A DNA stretch of 64,000 nt from Streptomyces jeddahensis (GTDB lineage: Bacteria > Actinomycetota > Actinomycetes > Streptomycetales > Streptomycetaceae): assembly GCF_001642995.1 (NCBI RefSeq), contig NZ_LOHS01000075.1, positions 62,001 through 126,000 of the forward strand. The letters run 5' to 3'. Numbering within the stretch: position 1 is the stretch's first letter; every line of letters begins with the position of its first letter. A program made the position numbers and the translations under genes. The notes beneath the pieces were generated by a model that saw only the letters and a program-made list of their open reading frames with translations, made no database searches and had not been told where the DNA came from. This document shows, one piece after another, positions 32,706-41,945 of the stretch.

Positions 32706-33752
32706 TCAGCGGGCGGGCGGCGCCGTGCTCGCCCTCACCTTGAGTTCGACGGGCAGGGTGTGCCGCGATGCGGGCGGTACCTCGCCCCGGGAGACGTACT
32801 GGAGCAGCTGCGCGGTGGCGGTGCGGCCCACGTCGTACGCGGGCTGGTGGACCGTGGTCAGGGACGGATGGGCCAGCGAGGCCGCCCGGATGTCGTCGAA
32901 GCCGACCACTGACACGTCCCCCGGCACCGACAACCCCGCCTCGCGCAGGGCCGTGAGGGCTCCGAAGGCCATCAGGTCGTTCGCCGCGAACACGGCCGTG
33001 AAGTCCGGATCGCCCGCCGCGAGGAGCTCGGAGACGAGGCGGTAGCCGGAGTGCTCCTTGAAGTCGCCCACCCGCTCGGTGACGTGCCCCTGGAAGGCCT
33101 TGACGAAGCCTCCGGCGCGGGCGACACCGCTCTTCAGTTCGCGCGGACCGGTCACCATCAGCGCCCGGCGGTGGCCGAGCTCTCTGAGGTGCTCCCCGAC
33201 CAGCCGCCCGCCCGCCTCGTGGTCGGCGGTGGCGATGAGCGCGCCTTCCAGCCCGTCGACCTCCTCGTCCGCGAGCGCGATCGGGAAGCGGCCCATCAGC
33301 GCCTCCAGCCGCCGCCGCGAGGGCGGCGAGCCCGAGGCGTACACCATGCCGTCGATGAACCGGCTGCGGATCATGCCGAGATAGCGGTCCTCGCGCTCCG
33401 CGTCGAACTCCGTGTTGCACAGGATCACGCCGTAGCCGAGGTCGTGCGCGGCGTCCTCGGCGCCCTTGGCGAGCTCGGCGAAGAACGTGTTGCTGATGTC
33501 GGGGATCATCAGGCCGATCACCGACGTGGAGCCCGCCTGGAGGCTGCGGGCCAGCGACGCCGGGACGTACCCGAGCCGGTTGACGACGCTGCGCACCCGC
33601 GCGGCGGTCTGCTCGTTGACCGGCCGGTTGCCGCTGAGGACATGGGAGACCGTGGTCGGACTGACGCGGGCGGCCGCGGCCACGTCCTTGATGGACGCGG
33701 GCCTGCGGACCGCGGATCTGCCGCTGTCGGGTCCATGGGGGTCACGGGTCAT
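32706..33752 (-). CDS. LacI-family transcriptional regulator of the nucleoside regulon
   Basis: The protein is 348 residues from ATG 33752, overlapping the amidohydrolase stop by 11 bases. Residues 18-70 are the helix-turn-helix SIKDVAAAARVSPTTVSHVL plus the hinge ASLARSLQAG. The rest is the periplasmic-binding-protein-like effector domain, with GLMIPDISNTFFAELAKG and VFAANDLMAFGAL and FDDIRAASLAHPSLTTVHQP. The palindromes at 31032-31043 and 35130-35145 are its likely sites. The effector is likely a purine base or nucleoside, by context. Confidence 0.92.
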   Translation of the reverse strand: MTRDPHGPDSGRSAVRRPASIKDVAAAARVSPTTVSHVLSGNRPVNEQTAARVRSVVNRLGYVPASLARSLQAGSTSVIGLMIPDISNTFFAELAKGAEDAAHDLGYGVILCNTEFDAEREDRYLGMIRSRFIDGMVYASGSPPSRRRLEALMGRFPIALADEEVDGLEGALIATADHEAGGRLVGEHLRELGHRRALMVTGPRELKSGVARAGGFVKAFQGHVTERVGDFKEHSGYRLVSELLAAGDPDFTAVFAANDLMAFGALTALREAGLSVPGDVSVVGFDDIRAASLAHPSLTTVHQPAYDVGRTATAQLLQYVSRGEVPPASRHTLPVELKVRASTAPPAR

Positions 33753-35112
33753 AGTGCTGCACCGCCCTTCCGTGGGAGGTGTCGAGGATCCGGGCCACCC
33801 GGGCGTCGGTCTCCGCCCTCAGGGCGGGGACGTCGACGGTCAGCAGCACGCCGTCGCGCATCAGGACCCGGCCGTCGACAACGACCGTACGGACGTCGCT
33901 CGCGCGGGTGCTGTAGACGAGCGCGGCGCGCGGGTCGTGCAGCGGACGGCAGTGCAGTCCGGACAGGTCGGTCAGCACGATGTCGGCCCGCATGCCCGGC
34001 TCGAGTGCCCCGACCCGCTCGGCCAGGCCCAGGGCGCGGGCGCCGCCGCGGAAGGCGAGCCGCAGCGTGCCGGACACGGTCATCCAGGTGGCGTCCCGCA
34101 CCGCCTGCTTCTGCGTGAGCGCGACCAGGCGCAGCGCCTCCCAGACGTCGAGGGTGTTGTGACCGGCGGCGCCGTCCGTGCCCACCGCCACCGCGACCCC
34201 GGTGTCGAGCAGCTCCCGGACGGGCGTGAGCGGGGACAGTGCATGCTTCAGATAGACCTTGGGGCAGCAGGCCACACCGGTCGTCGCTGCGAACTCGGCC
34301 AGCAGCGGCAGGTCCTGCTCGACGATGCCGCAGCCGTGCGCGATCAGGGCGCCGGCCTCCAGCACCCCCGTCTCGTACAGCACACCGATCGGCGTGCTGC
34401 CGCGGCGCTCCAGGCTGGACTGCGTCTGCTCCAGGTGCTCGGCGGCGTGGATATGCGTCCGCAGCCCGAGCCGCCGGGCATGCCCGGCCAGCGTCCGCAG
34501 GTCCGTGTCGTTCACGGTGTACGGGGCGTGCGGGCCGAGCGACACCGTGATGCGCCCGTCCGCGGCACCGTGCCACGTCTCCGCGAACTTCACCGTCTCC
34601 TCCAGCGCCTCCTGCCCCCGGCTGCTGAAGTACGTCGGCGCGATGTCCGCCCGCAGCCCGGTCTCCCCGACCGCCTCGGCGATCTGCTCGGGGAAGAAGT
34701 AGTGGTCGGCGAAAGTCGTGACACCCGAGCGGATCATCTCCGCACAGGCCAGCCGGGCACCGAGCCGGACGTCCGCCGCGGTGAGGTTGCTCTCCATCGG
34801 CCAGACCCGCTCGTTGAACCACGCCTCGACGCTCACGTCCTCGGCCGCGCCGCGCATCAGCACCATCGGACTGTGCGTGTGCGCGTTGACCAGACCGGGG
34901 ACGGCCAGCAGGCCACGGCCGTCGACCACGTCGTCGCCGGGCGCCGGGCGGACCGGAGCAGCGGGACGTACCTCCGCGATGACACCGTCCGCCACCACGA
35001 TGTCCTGCCCGCGCAGGACATCGCACTCGCCGTCGGCGGGGACGCGCAGCACGTCGCAGCCGGTCACCAGCAGGCGTCCTGGCGACGCACTGGCACTCAT
35101 CCCTTGGGTCAT
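33742..35112 (-). CDS. Amidohydrolase (TRZ/ATZ-type deaminase)
   Basis: The protein is 456 residues from ATG 35112; ATG 35100 is the alternative, and neither has a good ribosome site. It is a metal-dependent amidohydrolase with VPGLVNAHTHSPMVLMRG (first metal histidines), IHAAEHLEQT, LIAHGCGI and VGTDGAAGHNTLDVW (Asp ligand). This pattern is that of S-adenosylhomocysteine, guanine/8-oxoguanine or related heterocycle deaminases. In a locus with nucleoside uptake and phosphorolysis, a purine nucleoside or base deaminase is likely. It heads the operon with lacI, the GATase-like gene and deoD. Confidence 0.88.
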   Translation of the reverse strand: MTQGMSASASPGRLLVTGCDVLRVPADGECDVLRGQDIVVADGVIAEVRPAAPVRPAPGDDVVDGRGLLAVPGLVNAHTHSPMVLMRGAAEDVSVEAWFNERVWPMESNLTAADVRLGARLACAEMIRSGVTTFADHYFFPEQIAEAVGETGLRADIAPTYFSSRGQEALEETVKFAETWHGAADGRITVSLGPHAPYTVNDTDLRTLAGHARRLGLRTHIHAAEHLEQTQSSLERRGSTPIGVLYETGVLEAGALIAHGCGIVEQDLPLLAEFAATTGVACCPKVYLKHALSPLTPVRELLDTGVAVAVGTDGAAGHNTLDVWEALRLVALTQKQAVRDATWMTVSGTLRLAFRGGARALGLAERVGALEPGMRADIVLTDLSGLHCRPLHDPRAALVYSTRASDVRTVVVDGRVLMRDGVLLTVDVPALRAETDARVARILDTSHGRAVQHYDP

Positions 35113-35129
35113 GCGGCACAAGGTAGAGA

Positions 35130-35145
35130 TGCAAAACGCTTTGCA
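35130..35145. promoter_or_regulatory. LacI-type operator before the amidohydrolase operon
   Basis: TGCAAAACGCTTTGCA is a near-perfect 16-bp palindrome, 18 bp upstream of the amidohydrolase start. It resembles CAAAACGTTTTG at 31032, consistent with autoregulation by the LacI protein in this operon. Confidence 0.7.
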
Positions 35146-35247
35146 CAACGGGCGTCCCGAGGGCAGAGCACAGCCTGGGATGCGTTGCTCGTCACGGACG
35201 CGTCCGGGCGGCCCGGGCGCGACGGCCGGTGCTCGACATGCACCTGA

Positions 35248-36327
35248 TCACTCGCGGTCCCGGTGCCGATGGCGCGGGCTACCCTCCTTGTCGCCGGTCC
35301 CCAGGTGCGGGCGCCCGCCCCTCGACCGCGTCGGCGCGGCGTCGGCCGCCCACGAATCCTCGCCGGGCTCATCGGGGTCGAGCACGTTGTCCCCGTAGAG
35401 ATCGTGCAGCCAATTGGTCTGGTAGATGGTGTCGAGATAGCGCTCGCCGAGGTCCGGGGCGATGGCGACCGCGGTGACGTCACGCATGTCGTTCTCGGCC
35501 AGCCAGCGCATCGCGCCGCTGACCACCGTGCCGGTGGAGCCGCCGAACAGGAAGCCGCGTCTGGCCAGACGATGGCAGGCGCGGATGGCGTCCGTCTCCT
35601 CGACGTGGATCACCTCGTCCACATAGGACTCGTCCAGGAGCGGTGGACGCATGCTCATGCCGAGGCCCGGGATCATACGGCGGCCCGGCGCACCACCGAA
35701 GATCACCGAGCCGACGCTGTCCACAGCGATGATCCGCACCGGCCGGTGCCACTCACGGAAGTAGCGTGCGCAGCCCATCAGGGTCCCGGTGGTGCCGGCC
35801 CCGACGAACAGCACGTCCAGCTGCGGAAAGCGCTGCGCTATCTCCGGTGCCGTCTTCCGGTAGTGCGCCTTCCAGTTGCCCGGATTGGTGTACTGACTGA
35901 GCCATACGTATCGGTCATCGGAGTCGCACAGCGCACGGACGTAGTCGATGCGCGCGCCCAGGAAGCCGCCGTTGGCATCCAGGTCGGCGATGATGTGCAC
36001 CTCACTGCCCAATGCCTCCATCAGCAGCCTGGTCGACAGGTTGCAGCGGGAGTCCGTCACACACAGGAACCGGTAGCCCTTGCTCGCCGCGATCATGCTC
36101 AGCGCCACGCCGAGGTTCCCCGACGAGGACTCGACCAGGATCGAATCCGGCTTGAGGACTCCCTCTCGCTCGGCGGTCTCCACCATCTCGGTCGCGGCCT
36201 TCAACTTGATCGAGCCTGCGAAGTTGAAGCCCTCGCACTTCAAGTAGAGGGAACGCCCGAAGATGGGGCGGAGGTCGACATAGAGCTGTGATTCGTTAAA
36301 GGCATGGGGCGCGGATATGACTGGCAC
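35248..36327 (-). CDS. sbnA: SbnA-type 2,3-diaminopropionate biosynthesis protein (PLP-dependent)
   Basis: The protein is 359 residues from GTG 36327, which has GAGGAGG directly upstream; ATG 36369 lacks one. It is a cysteine-synthase-fold PLP enzyme. FNFAGSIKLKAA holds the PLP lysine (Lys41), SSSGNLGVALS the substrate loop and FVGAGTTGTLMG the phosphate loop. SbnA homologues join O-phospho-L-serine and L-glutamate to make N-(1-amino-1-carboxyl-2-ethyl)glutamate, the precursor of L-Dap. The last 35 residues are an unusual charged tail. It is the last gene of the NRPS cluster, 177 bp after the SbnB gene. Confidence 0.88.
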   Translation of the reverse strand: MPVISAPHAFNESQLYVDLRPIFGRSLYLKCEGFNFAGSIKLKAATEMVETAEREGVLKPDSILVESSSGNLGVALSMIAASKGYRFLCVTDSRCNLSTRLLMEALGSEVHIIADLDANGGFLGARIDYVRALCDSDDRYVWLSQYTNPGNWKAHYRKTAPEIAQRFPQLDVLFVGAGTTGTLMGCARYFREWHRPVRIIAVDSVGSVIFGGAPGRRMIPGLGMSMRPPLLDESYVDEVIHVEETDAIRACHRLARRGFLFGGSTGTVVSGAMRWLAENDMRDVTAVAIAPDLGERYLDTIYQTNWLHDLYGDNVLDPDEPGEDSWAADAAPTRSRGGRPHLGTGDKEGSPRHRHRDRE

Positions 36328-36504
36328 GATGGCCTCCTCATATGCAGCAGGACTCTTCCGAACATCCATCCGCTGTGGCGTTGGGCGTCACGCTTGCTGG
36401 GCGAGACCTGTGTCCAACCGAGCAGGCCGGAGGAGCCCTGCGCGTCGGTGAAGGCGGGAACCGCGCTTCGGACGCCGAAGCTGTCGCTGAAGGCCGTCGG
36501 CCGT

Positions 36505-37578
36505 TCATCCGTATCGGCGCAGTTCGTGGAAGAAGTCGTCGACGACGTGCAGTTGTCCGGAGCGGGTCACCTCGTCGTAGACGTACTTGCCGACCGCGAG
36601 GTCGAGTACCCCGAGGCCGAAGGGCGAGAACACCACCGGCCGGTCCGTCGGCACCTCCGCCTTCCCGGACATCACGTCGTCCAACGTGCCCTGCAGGAAG
36701 TCCCGGTTGCCCGTGAGCTGCTCGGCCAGATGCGGCGACGTCTCGGCCTTCAGGCAGTGCTCGACGTCGTCGACGAAATTGGCCGAGGCGAGGATGATCT
36801 CCGGCGCGAGGTCGCGCAGCGACACGTGCAAGACCACGGGATGGTGCGAGAACCATGCGGGGTCGGTGACATGCGGCTTGCCGGCGACGGTCGCGAAGAC
36901 CACCAGGTCACTCATGCGGATCAGCTGCTCGGCGCTGTCGTGCACGGTGATATGGCCTGTGCTGCCCGACTGCTCGAGGTAGCAGCGGAAGCCGGCCGCG
37001 CTGTCGGCGGACAGGTCGTACACGCCGATGTCGTCGAACGACCAGCCGTTCGCGGCCAGGAACGTGTGGATGTAGCGGGCGATCAGACCCACGCCGAAGA
37101 ACCCGACGCGCGTGGGCCGAGGGCGGTTCCGGGTGAGCCGGTCCGCGGCCAGCGCCGCCGACGCGGCCGTCCTGGTGGCGCTGATGATGGAGCTTTCCAG
37201 GCAGGCGAACGGATAGCCGGTGTCCCGGTCGTTGAGGATCAGCACGGCCGAAGCCCGGGGGATGCCCGCCTGTACGTTCTCCGGGAAGCTGGAGATCCAC
37301 TTCAGTCCGTCCACCCCGATGTGCCCGCCGATCGATGCGGGCAGCGCGATGATCCGGGAGGACGGCCGGTCGGGGAAACGCAGGAAGTACGACGGCGGGT
37401 TCACCGAATCTCCGGCGCCGTGCAGCCGGTAGGTGGCCTCGACCAGCTCGACGAGCTGTTTCTCGCGGCCCTCCAGCACCTTCTGGACCTGGGCACCGGA
37501 GATCACCGCGAACGGTCGCACAGGGGGCGGCTCGGGCATGGCGGACTCCATGGCGGCGTGACGGACAGTGGTGGTCAT
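36505..37578 (-). CDS. sbnB: SbnB-type N-(1-amino-1-carboxyl-2-ethyl)glutamate dehydrogenase
   Basis: The protein is 357 residues from ATG 37578, overlapping the dioxygenase stop as ATGA. It is an ornithine cyclodeaminase/mu-crystallin fold protein, with PSYFLRFPDRPSSRIIALPA, the Rossmann loop VGFFGVGLIARYIH, and VFATVAGKPHV. SbnB homologues use NAD to oxidise the SbnA product, releasing L-2,3-diaminopropionate and 2-oxoglutarate. Its position with SbnA and an NRPS supports Dap as the building block. It could in principle be a true ornithine cyclodeaminase, but pairing with SbnA makes that unlikely. Confidence 0.88.
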   Translation of the reverse strand: MTTTVRHAAMESAMPEPPPVRPFAVISGAQVQKVLEGREKQLVELVEATYRLHGAGDSVNPPSYFLRFPDRPSSRIIALPASIGGHIGVDGLKWISSFPENVQAGIPRASAVLILNDRDTGYPFACLESSIISATRTAASAALAADRLTRNRPRPTRVGFFGVGLIARYIHTFLAANGWSFDDIGVYDLSADSAAGFRCYLEQSGSTGHITVHDSAEQLIRMSDLVVFATVAGKPHVTDPAWFSHHPVVLHVSLRDLAPEIILASANFVDDVEHCLKAETSPHLAEQLTGNRDFLQGTLDDVMSGKAEVPTDRPVVFSPFGLGVLDLAVGKYVYDEVTRSGQLHVVDDFFHELRRYG

Positions 37579-38579
37579 CGTGCGGTCACCTCGACGGTCG
37601 GAGAACAGTCGGACAGGCGTACCGAGTCGGCCATCGCGACGAGCACTTCGCGCTCTCCTTCGAACGGCTCCCGGCTGTGTGCGGTGCGGATGTTGTCGAC
37701 GAGCATCAGGTCGCCGGCCTGCCACGGCTCGCGCGCGGTGCTGGCCTCGTAGACCTCGTTGAGCAGCTGCACCACGTCCTCGCCGATCGGATCGCCGCCC
37801 CCGAAACGCGTGTTGAACGGCAGCCCGTCGGCGCCGTAGACCTCGACGAGGTACTCGCGGACCTCGGGGGCCAGCGTCCACTCGTTGAGGAACGCGATCT
37901 GGTTGAACCAGCAGCGGCGGCCGGTGACGGGGTGGCGCACCACGGCGCTGCGGAGCTGGCGCGTGCGCAGGGTTCCGTCGGGCTGCCACTCGAAGTCGAT
38001 CGCGTTAGCGCGGCAGTAGTCCTCGACGGCGGTGCGGTCGTCGGTGCCGAACGCCTCGGCGACGGACGACCCGATCTCGTCGTTGTAGCTGCGCGTGAGC
38101 AGCCAGCCTTCGCGCTCGAACCGCTCAGTCAACTCGGCGGGCAGCGCGTCGAGTACGGTCGCCGCGTCGGCCACACCTGTTGCCCCGCCCCCGCTGGGCG
38201 CGGTGAGACACGCGAACATCATCAGACCGGGGAACTCGAGCGTGTAGCTCAGCTCGTGGTGCATGCACATCGGCTGGTTCGGCGGCCACTGCGACGAGGA
38301 GTACACGCCGTCGCCGTAGGTCCGCCGGGGCGCGAAGGCCTCCCGCTCGGCCATCAGGCCGGTGCTCAGCCGCTTGAAGACGGCACCGGTCCCGGCCGCG
38401 TCGCGCAGCGCGAGGCCGCGCACCAGGACCGCACCGTGCTCGGCGACGACGGCGCGCAGGGCGTCCCGGTGCCCGGCCGCCCAGCCCGGCGCGTCGCCGG
38501 CGGCGTCGGCCCGCAGGATCGGGGGTCTGCCCGGGTGCAAGTCCACGTCGAGCACCGACTCCGGGGATGTGGAGGACAT
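37575..38579 (-). CDS. SyrP-like TauD/TfdA Fe(II)/2-oxoglutarate dioxygenase
   Basis: The protein is 334 residues from ATG 38579 with AAAGGA upstream, 24 bp after the NRPS gene. The facial triad is His107-x-Glu109 in MCMHHELSYT and a distal His in DNIRTAHSREPFEGER, with the following arginine for 2-oxoglutarate. HxE rather than HxD, and the QWPPNQ approach to it, are features of the SyrP group, which hydroxylates aminoacyl groups held on NRPS carrier domains. Its likely substrate is the aminoacyl thioester made by the adjacent module. The hydroxylated product is inferred. Confidence 0.85.
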   Translation of the reverse strand: MSSTSPESVLDVDLHPGRPPILRADAAGDAPGWAAGHRDALRAVVAEHGAVLVRGLALRDAAGTGAVFKRLSTGLMAEREAFAPRRTYGDGVYSSSQWPPNQPMCMHHELSYTLEFPGLMMFACLTAPSGGGATGVADAATVLDALPAELTERFEREGWLLTRSYNDEIGSSVAEAFGTDDRTAVEDYCRANAIDFEWQPDGTLRTRQLRSAVVRHPVTGRRCWFNQIAFLNEWTLAPEVREYLVEVYGADGLPFNTRFGGGDPIGEDVVQLLNEVYEASTAREPWQAGDLMLVDNIRTAHSREPFEGEREVLVAMADSVRLSDCSPTVEVTAR

Positions 38580-38603
38580 CGTCGTTTCCTTTCAGCGTGC
38601 CGC

Positions 38604-41600
38604 TCAGGAAGAAGGCAGCAGGTCGGCGGTGCGCAGCACGGCCTGTGCCGCCTCGCTCGGACAGGTACGCAGGAAGTAGTGGCCGCCCTCGGCGAGTTCG
38701 TGCAGGTCGACGTGGTCGGCCAGGAGCTGCCAGTCGCGGTGGCGGCGCGGGTACCCCGCCGTGACCGGGTCGTCGGCGGCGACGACCACGGTGACCGGCG
38801 TGGACAGTTTCACCGCCGGGGGCGAGTCGAGGGCGTCGGCGAAGTAGCGGTGTGCGGACACGCAGTCGTGCCGGTAGGCGGCGCCGATATGCCCGGCGCG
38901 CTGCGCATCCAGCTCGTGGAGCTCGGTGTAGCCGCGGTCCGTGCTCAGCCTCGAGGCGATCTCGGTGTCGCTCTGCCCCGTCAGCTCGGCGATGGCGTCG
39001 CGCCGCTCGGCGGCATCGCCGGGCAACTGCGCACCGAGGAACACCCGCTGCACGTCCACCCCGCGCTCCTGCAGCCGCCTGGCGGTCTCCACGGCGAAGG
39101 CGGTGCCCGAGGAGTGGCCCCACAGCATGACCCCGGTCAGGCCACGCTCGGTGATCTCGGCGACGACCTGCTCCACCACGTCCGCCATCGAAGCGAAGGG
39201 CTCGCTCTCGGCGGCCACGTCGTGACCGGGCAGCTCCACGGCGTAGACCGCGATCCCGCTGCTCCGCAGCGCCTTGGCCATCGGCTGGAAGTTCACCGCG
39301 TTGCCGCCGGCGTAGGGGAAGCACACCAGGGCGCCGGCCGGCGCGCCGTCCGGCTCCGACAGCGACTGCAGCAGCCCGGAGCGCCGGTCCCTGCCATCGG
39401 TATCCGCCCTGCCGTCGACCAGCGCGGCCAGATCGGCGAGGACCGGGTGACGGGTGACGTCCTTGAGGGACACCGCACGCTCCAGGGTGATCGCCAGCTT
39501 CACCGCCGACAGCGAAGTGCCGCCCCGGTCGAAGAAATGGTCCCGGCGGCCGATCTGCGCCTGCGGGATGCCGAGCACCGTCGCCCAGGCGGCGGCCAGC
39601 CGCTGCTCGGTCGGCGTACCCGGCGCCTGGTGGTCCTCCTCCACGACGTCGAGTTCTCCCGCCAGCGTCGCCAGCGCCCTCTTGTCGATCTTGCCGTTGG
39701 CGGTCAGCGGCAGACTCTCCCGCCAGTGGAACGCCGACGGCACCATGTACTCGGGGAGCGACTCACCCAGCCGGTCGCGCAGCACGTCGACGGGGAGCGC
39801 CTGCGGGCCGGAGTAGAAGGCCACCAGGTGCCTGCTCTGGTCGGCCCGCTTGGCGACCACCACCGCACCGTCGCGCACACCGGGCACCTGCAGCAGGGTG
39901 TTCTCGATCTCGCCGATCTCGATCCTGAAGCCCCGGATCTTGACCTGGGTGTCGCGGCGGCCGAGGAACTCCAGCTTGCCCTCGGGCAGCCAGCGTCCGT
40001 GGTCGCCGCTGCGGTAGAGCCGCGCGCCCTCGCGGTGCGGATCGGGCATGAACGCCTGCTGGGTACGGTCGGGGTCGTTGACGTACCCGCGGCCCACGCA
40101 GACGCCGGAGAAGACGATCTCCCCGGGAGCGCCGAGCGGCACCGGGTTCAGGTGCTCGTCGACGACGTAGACGTGCACGTTGTTCACCGGGGGGCCCAGC
40201 GGGACGCGTTCCCGGTCCGGCACCCCGTCCATGACCTCGTGGTTGGTGTCGTCCGATGTCTCGGTCAGGCCGTACGCGTTGACCAGTTTGATGCCGGGCT
40301 CGGCGGCGAACCAGCGCTGCGTGAGTTCCTTCTTCAGCGCCTCGCCGGTGACCGATACGCACCGCAGGTCCGGCAGCTCGCGCGGGTGCTGCTCCAGGTA
40401 GGTCAGGACGACTTCGAGGTACGACGGCACGACCTGGAGCACGGAGACCCGGCCGCGGGCGATCTTGTCGACGAACCGCTCGACGTCGAGGATCACCTCC
40501 TGCTCGACGATCAGGGTCCGCCCGCCGACGAGGAGCGCGGAGACCAGTTGCCACAGTGAGATGTCGAAGCACTGGGGCGCTGTCTGGGCGACCACCTGCT
40601 CCCTGGCGATCTCCAGGTCGTCGATCTTGGCGTAGAGGTGGTTGAGCATGCCGGCGTGCTCGCACATCGCGCCCTTCGGCTCACCGGTGGAGCCGGAGGT
40701 GAAGTAGATATAGGCGAGCTGGTCCGGCGCGACAGGGACGTCGAGGTCGTCGTCCGCATGGCCGGGCGGCGCCTCGTCGTAGGCCGCGCCGATGATGAGC
40801 TTCTGGACGCCCGGCAGCGCGTGCAGGGCCTCGTCGAGGGAGGTCGTGCTGCCGGGTTCGGTCAGCACGAGCCCGCACTCGGCGCGGGACAGCATGGCCG
40901 CGATGCGGTCGGCCGGGAAATGCGGCTCGATGGGCAGGTAGACGCCCCCGGCCTTGAAGACGGCGAGGACGGCGGCCATCCAGTCCAGGTTCCGCTCGGT
41001 CACCACCGCGACCACGCCTTCGCGCCGCAGTCCTCGCGCCAGCAGGGCCCGGCCGAGCCGGTTGGCACGGGAGTTGAGCTCCTGGTAGGTCCACTGCCGG
41101 TCGCCGTGCAGGGCGGCGACGGCATCCGGGTGTGCGCGCACCTGCTGCTCGAACAGCTCGTGCACCCGGGCGTCGGGCAGGCTCCGGCGCGGCCCCGCGA
41201 GCCCTTCGATCTGGAACCGGAGTTCCTCGGCGGAGAGCAGGTTCTGCCGCCGATGCTCGGCATCGGGATCCGCGGCGATGAGTGCGAGCGCGGTGAGGTG
41301 GTAGCCGGCGATCCTGGCGGCGCAGTCCGCGTCGAGGGCGTCGGTCCGGTACCGCAGGCGCAGCATGGGCCGGTCACTGTGGTGTGAGAAGCCGACCCAC
41401 AGCACGGTGTCTCCGGAGAGATCGCCGTCTTCGGTGAGATGGCCGTCGCCGGAGAGATCGCCGCCGGCTGCAGTCGTATCTCCCGTATCTCCGGCCGCAG
41501 GCGGTTGGAACACGGTCTCGATCGACGGTTCGGTCAGGCCGAGCTCGCGCCGGAGTTCATCGACCGGAAAGTCCTTGTGCGACAGCAGTTCCGACGCGAC

Positions 41601-41945
41601 TCGATGGGTGTCCAGCAGCAACGCTCGCCACGAGTCGGCCTCGGTGGTCAGCCGGCAGGGCAACGGCCGGCCTCCCCTGTCGGCCGTGTAGCCGGTTGTG
41701 ACCTCGGGCTCGCCGGACAACGCGGCGAGCACCTTGGCGTGGGCGGCCAGCAGCACGGAGCCGAGCGGCACCGAGAGGTCCTCCGCCAGCCGGTGCAGTG
41801 CCGCCGCGACATCGTCCGGGACGGCGGCCTCGTGCTCGCCGAGGCCCGGCACCGGATGGAGTGTCCACCGCGGGATCGTGGTGGATCCACCGGCGAGGAG
41901 CACACCGCGCCAGAACTCCCGGTCAGCATCCACTCGCGTTGCCAT
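38604..41945 (-). CDS. Single-module NRPS: partial condensation - adenylation - carrier - thioesterase
   Basis: The protein is 1113 residues from ATG 41945 (GAGGGA upstream). Residues 1-265 resemble only the second half of a condensation domain, with no HHxxxDG motif. Residues 270-790 are adenylation: YFTSGSTGEPKG, FDISLWQL, NAYGLTETSDD, YRSGDHGRW and PLTANGKIDKR. Reading the pocket against GrsA gives D-I-W-Q-S-T-A-D-D-K; the two acidic residues suit a cationic diamino acid such as Dap. The carrier serine is Ser811 in DRGGTSLSAV. The thioesterase has GHSSGT (Ser945) and closing GGHYFL. A Gly/Asp-rich repetitive insert lies near residues 165-185. Confidence 0.93.
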   Translation of the reverse strand: MATRVDADREFWRGVLLAGGSTTIPRWTLHPVPGLGEHEAAVPDDVAAALHRLAEDLSVPLGSVLLAAHAKVLAALSGEPEVTTGYTADRGGRPLPCRLTTEADSWRALLLDTHRVASELLSHKDFPVDELRRELGLTEPSIETVFQPPAAGDTGDTTAAGGDLSGDGHLTEDGDLSGDTVLWVGFSHHSDRPMLRLRYRTDALDADCAARIAGYHLTALALIAADPDAEHRRQNLLSAEELRFQIEGLAGPRRSLPDARVHELFEQQVRAHPDAVAALHGDRQWTYQELNSRANRLGRALLARGLRREGVVAVVTERNLDWMAAVLAVFKAGGVYLPIEPHFPADRIAAMLSRAECGLVLTEPGSTTSLDEALHALPGVQKLIIGAAYDEAPPGHADDDLDVPVAPDQLAYIYFTSGSTGEPKGAMCEHAGMLNHLYAKIDDLEIAREQVVAQTAPQCFDISLWQLVSALLVGGRTLIVEQEVILDVERFVDKIARGRVSVLQVVPSYLEVVLTYLEQHPRELPDLRCVSVTGEALKKELTQRWFAAEPGIKLVNAYGLTETSDDTNHEVMDGVPDRERVPLGPPVNNVHVYVVDEHLNPVPLGAPGEIVFSGVCVGRGYVNDPDRTQQAFMPDPHREGARLYRSGDHGRWLPEGKLEFLGRRDTQVKIRGFRIEIGEIENTLLQVPGVRDGAVVVAKRADQSRHLVAFYSGPQALPVDVLRDRLGESLPEYMVPSAFHWRESLPLTANGKIDKRALATLAGELDVVEEDHQAPGTPTEQRLAAAWATVLGIPQAQIGRRDHFFDRGGTSLSAVKLAITLERAVSLKDVTRHPVLADLAALVDGRADTDGRDRRSGLLQSLSEPDGAPAGALVCFPYAGGNAVNFQPMAKALRSSGIAVYAVELPGHDVAAESEPFASMADVVEQVVAEITERGLTGVMLWGHSSGTAFAVETARRLQERGVDVQRVFLGAQLPGDAAERRDAIAELTGQSDTEIASRLSTDRGYTELHELDAQRAGHIGAAYRHDCVSAHRYFADALDSPPAVKLSTPVTVVVAADDPVTAGYPRRHRDWQLLADHVDLHELAEGGHYFLRTCPSEAAQAVLRTADLLPSS

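Noticed and set aside
37677..40559. 960-codon open frame on the plus strand
   Set aside because: It is antisense to the dioxygenase and NRPS genes and its translation is low-complexity Arg/Gly/Val-rich with no family motif; typical high-GC shadow frame.
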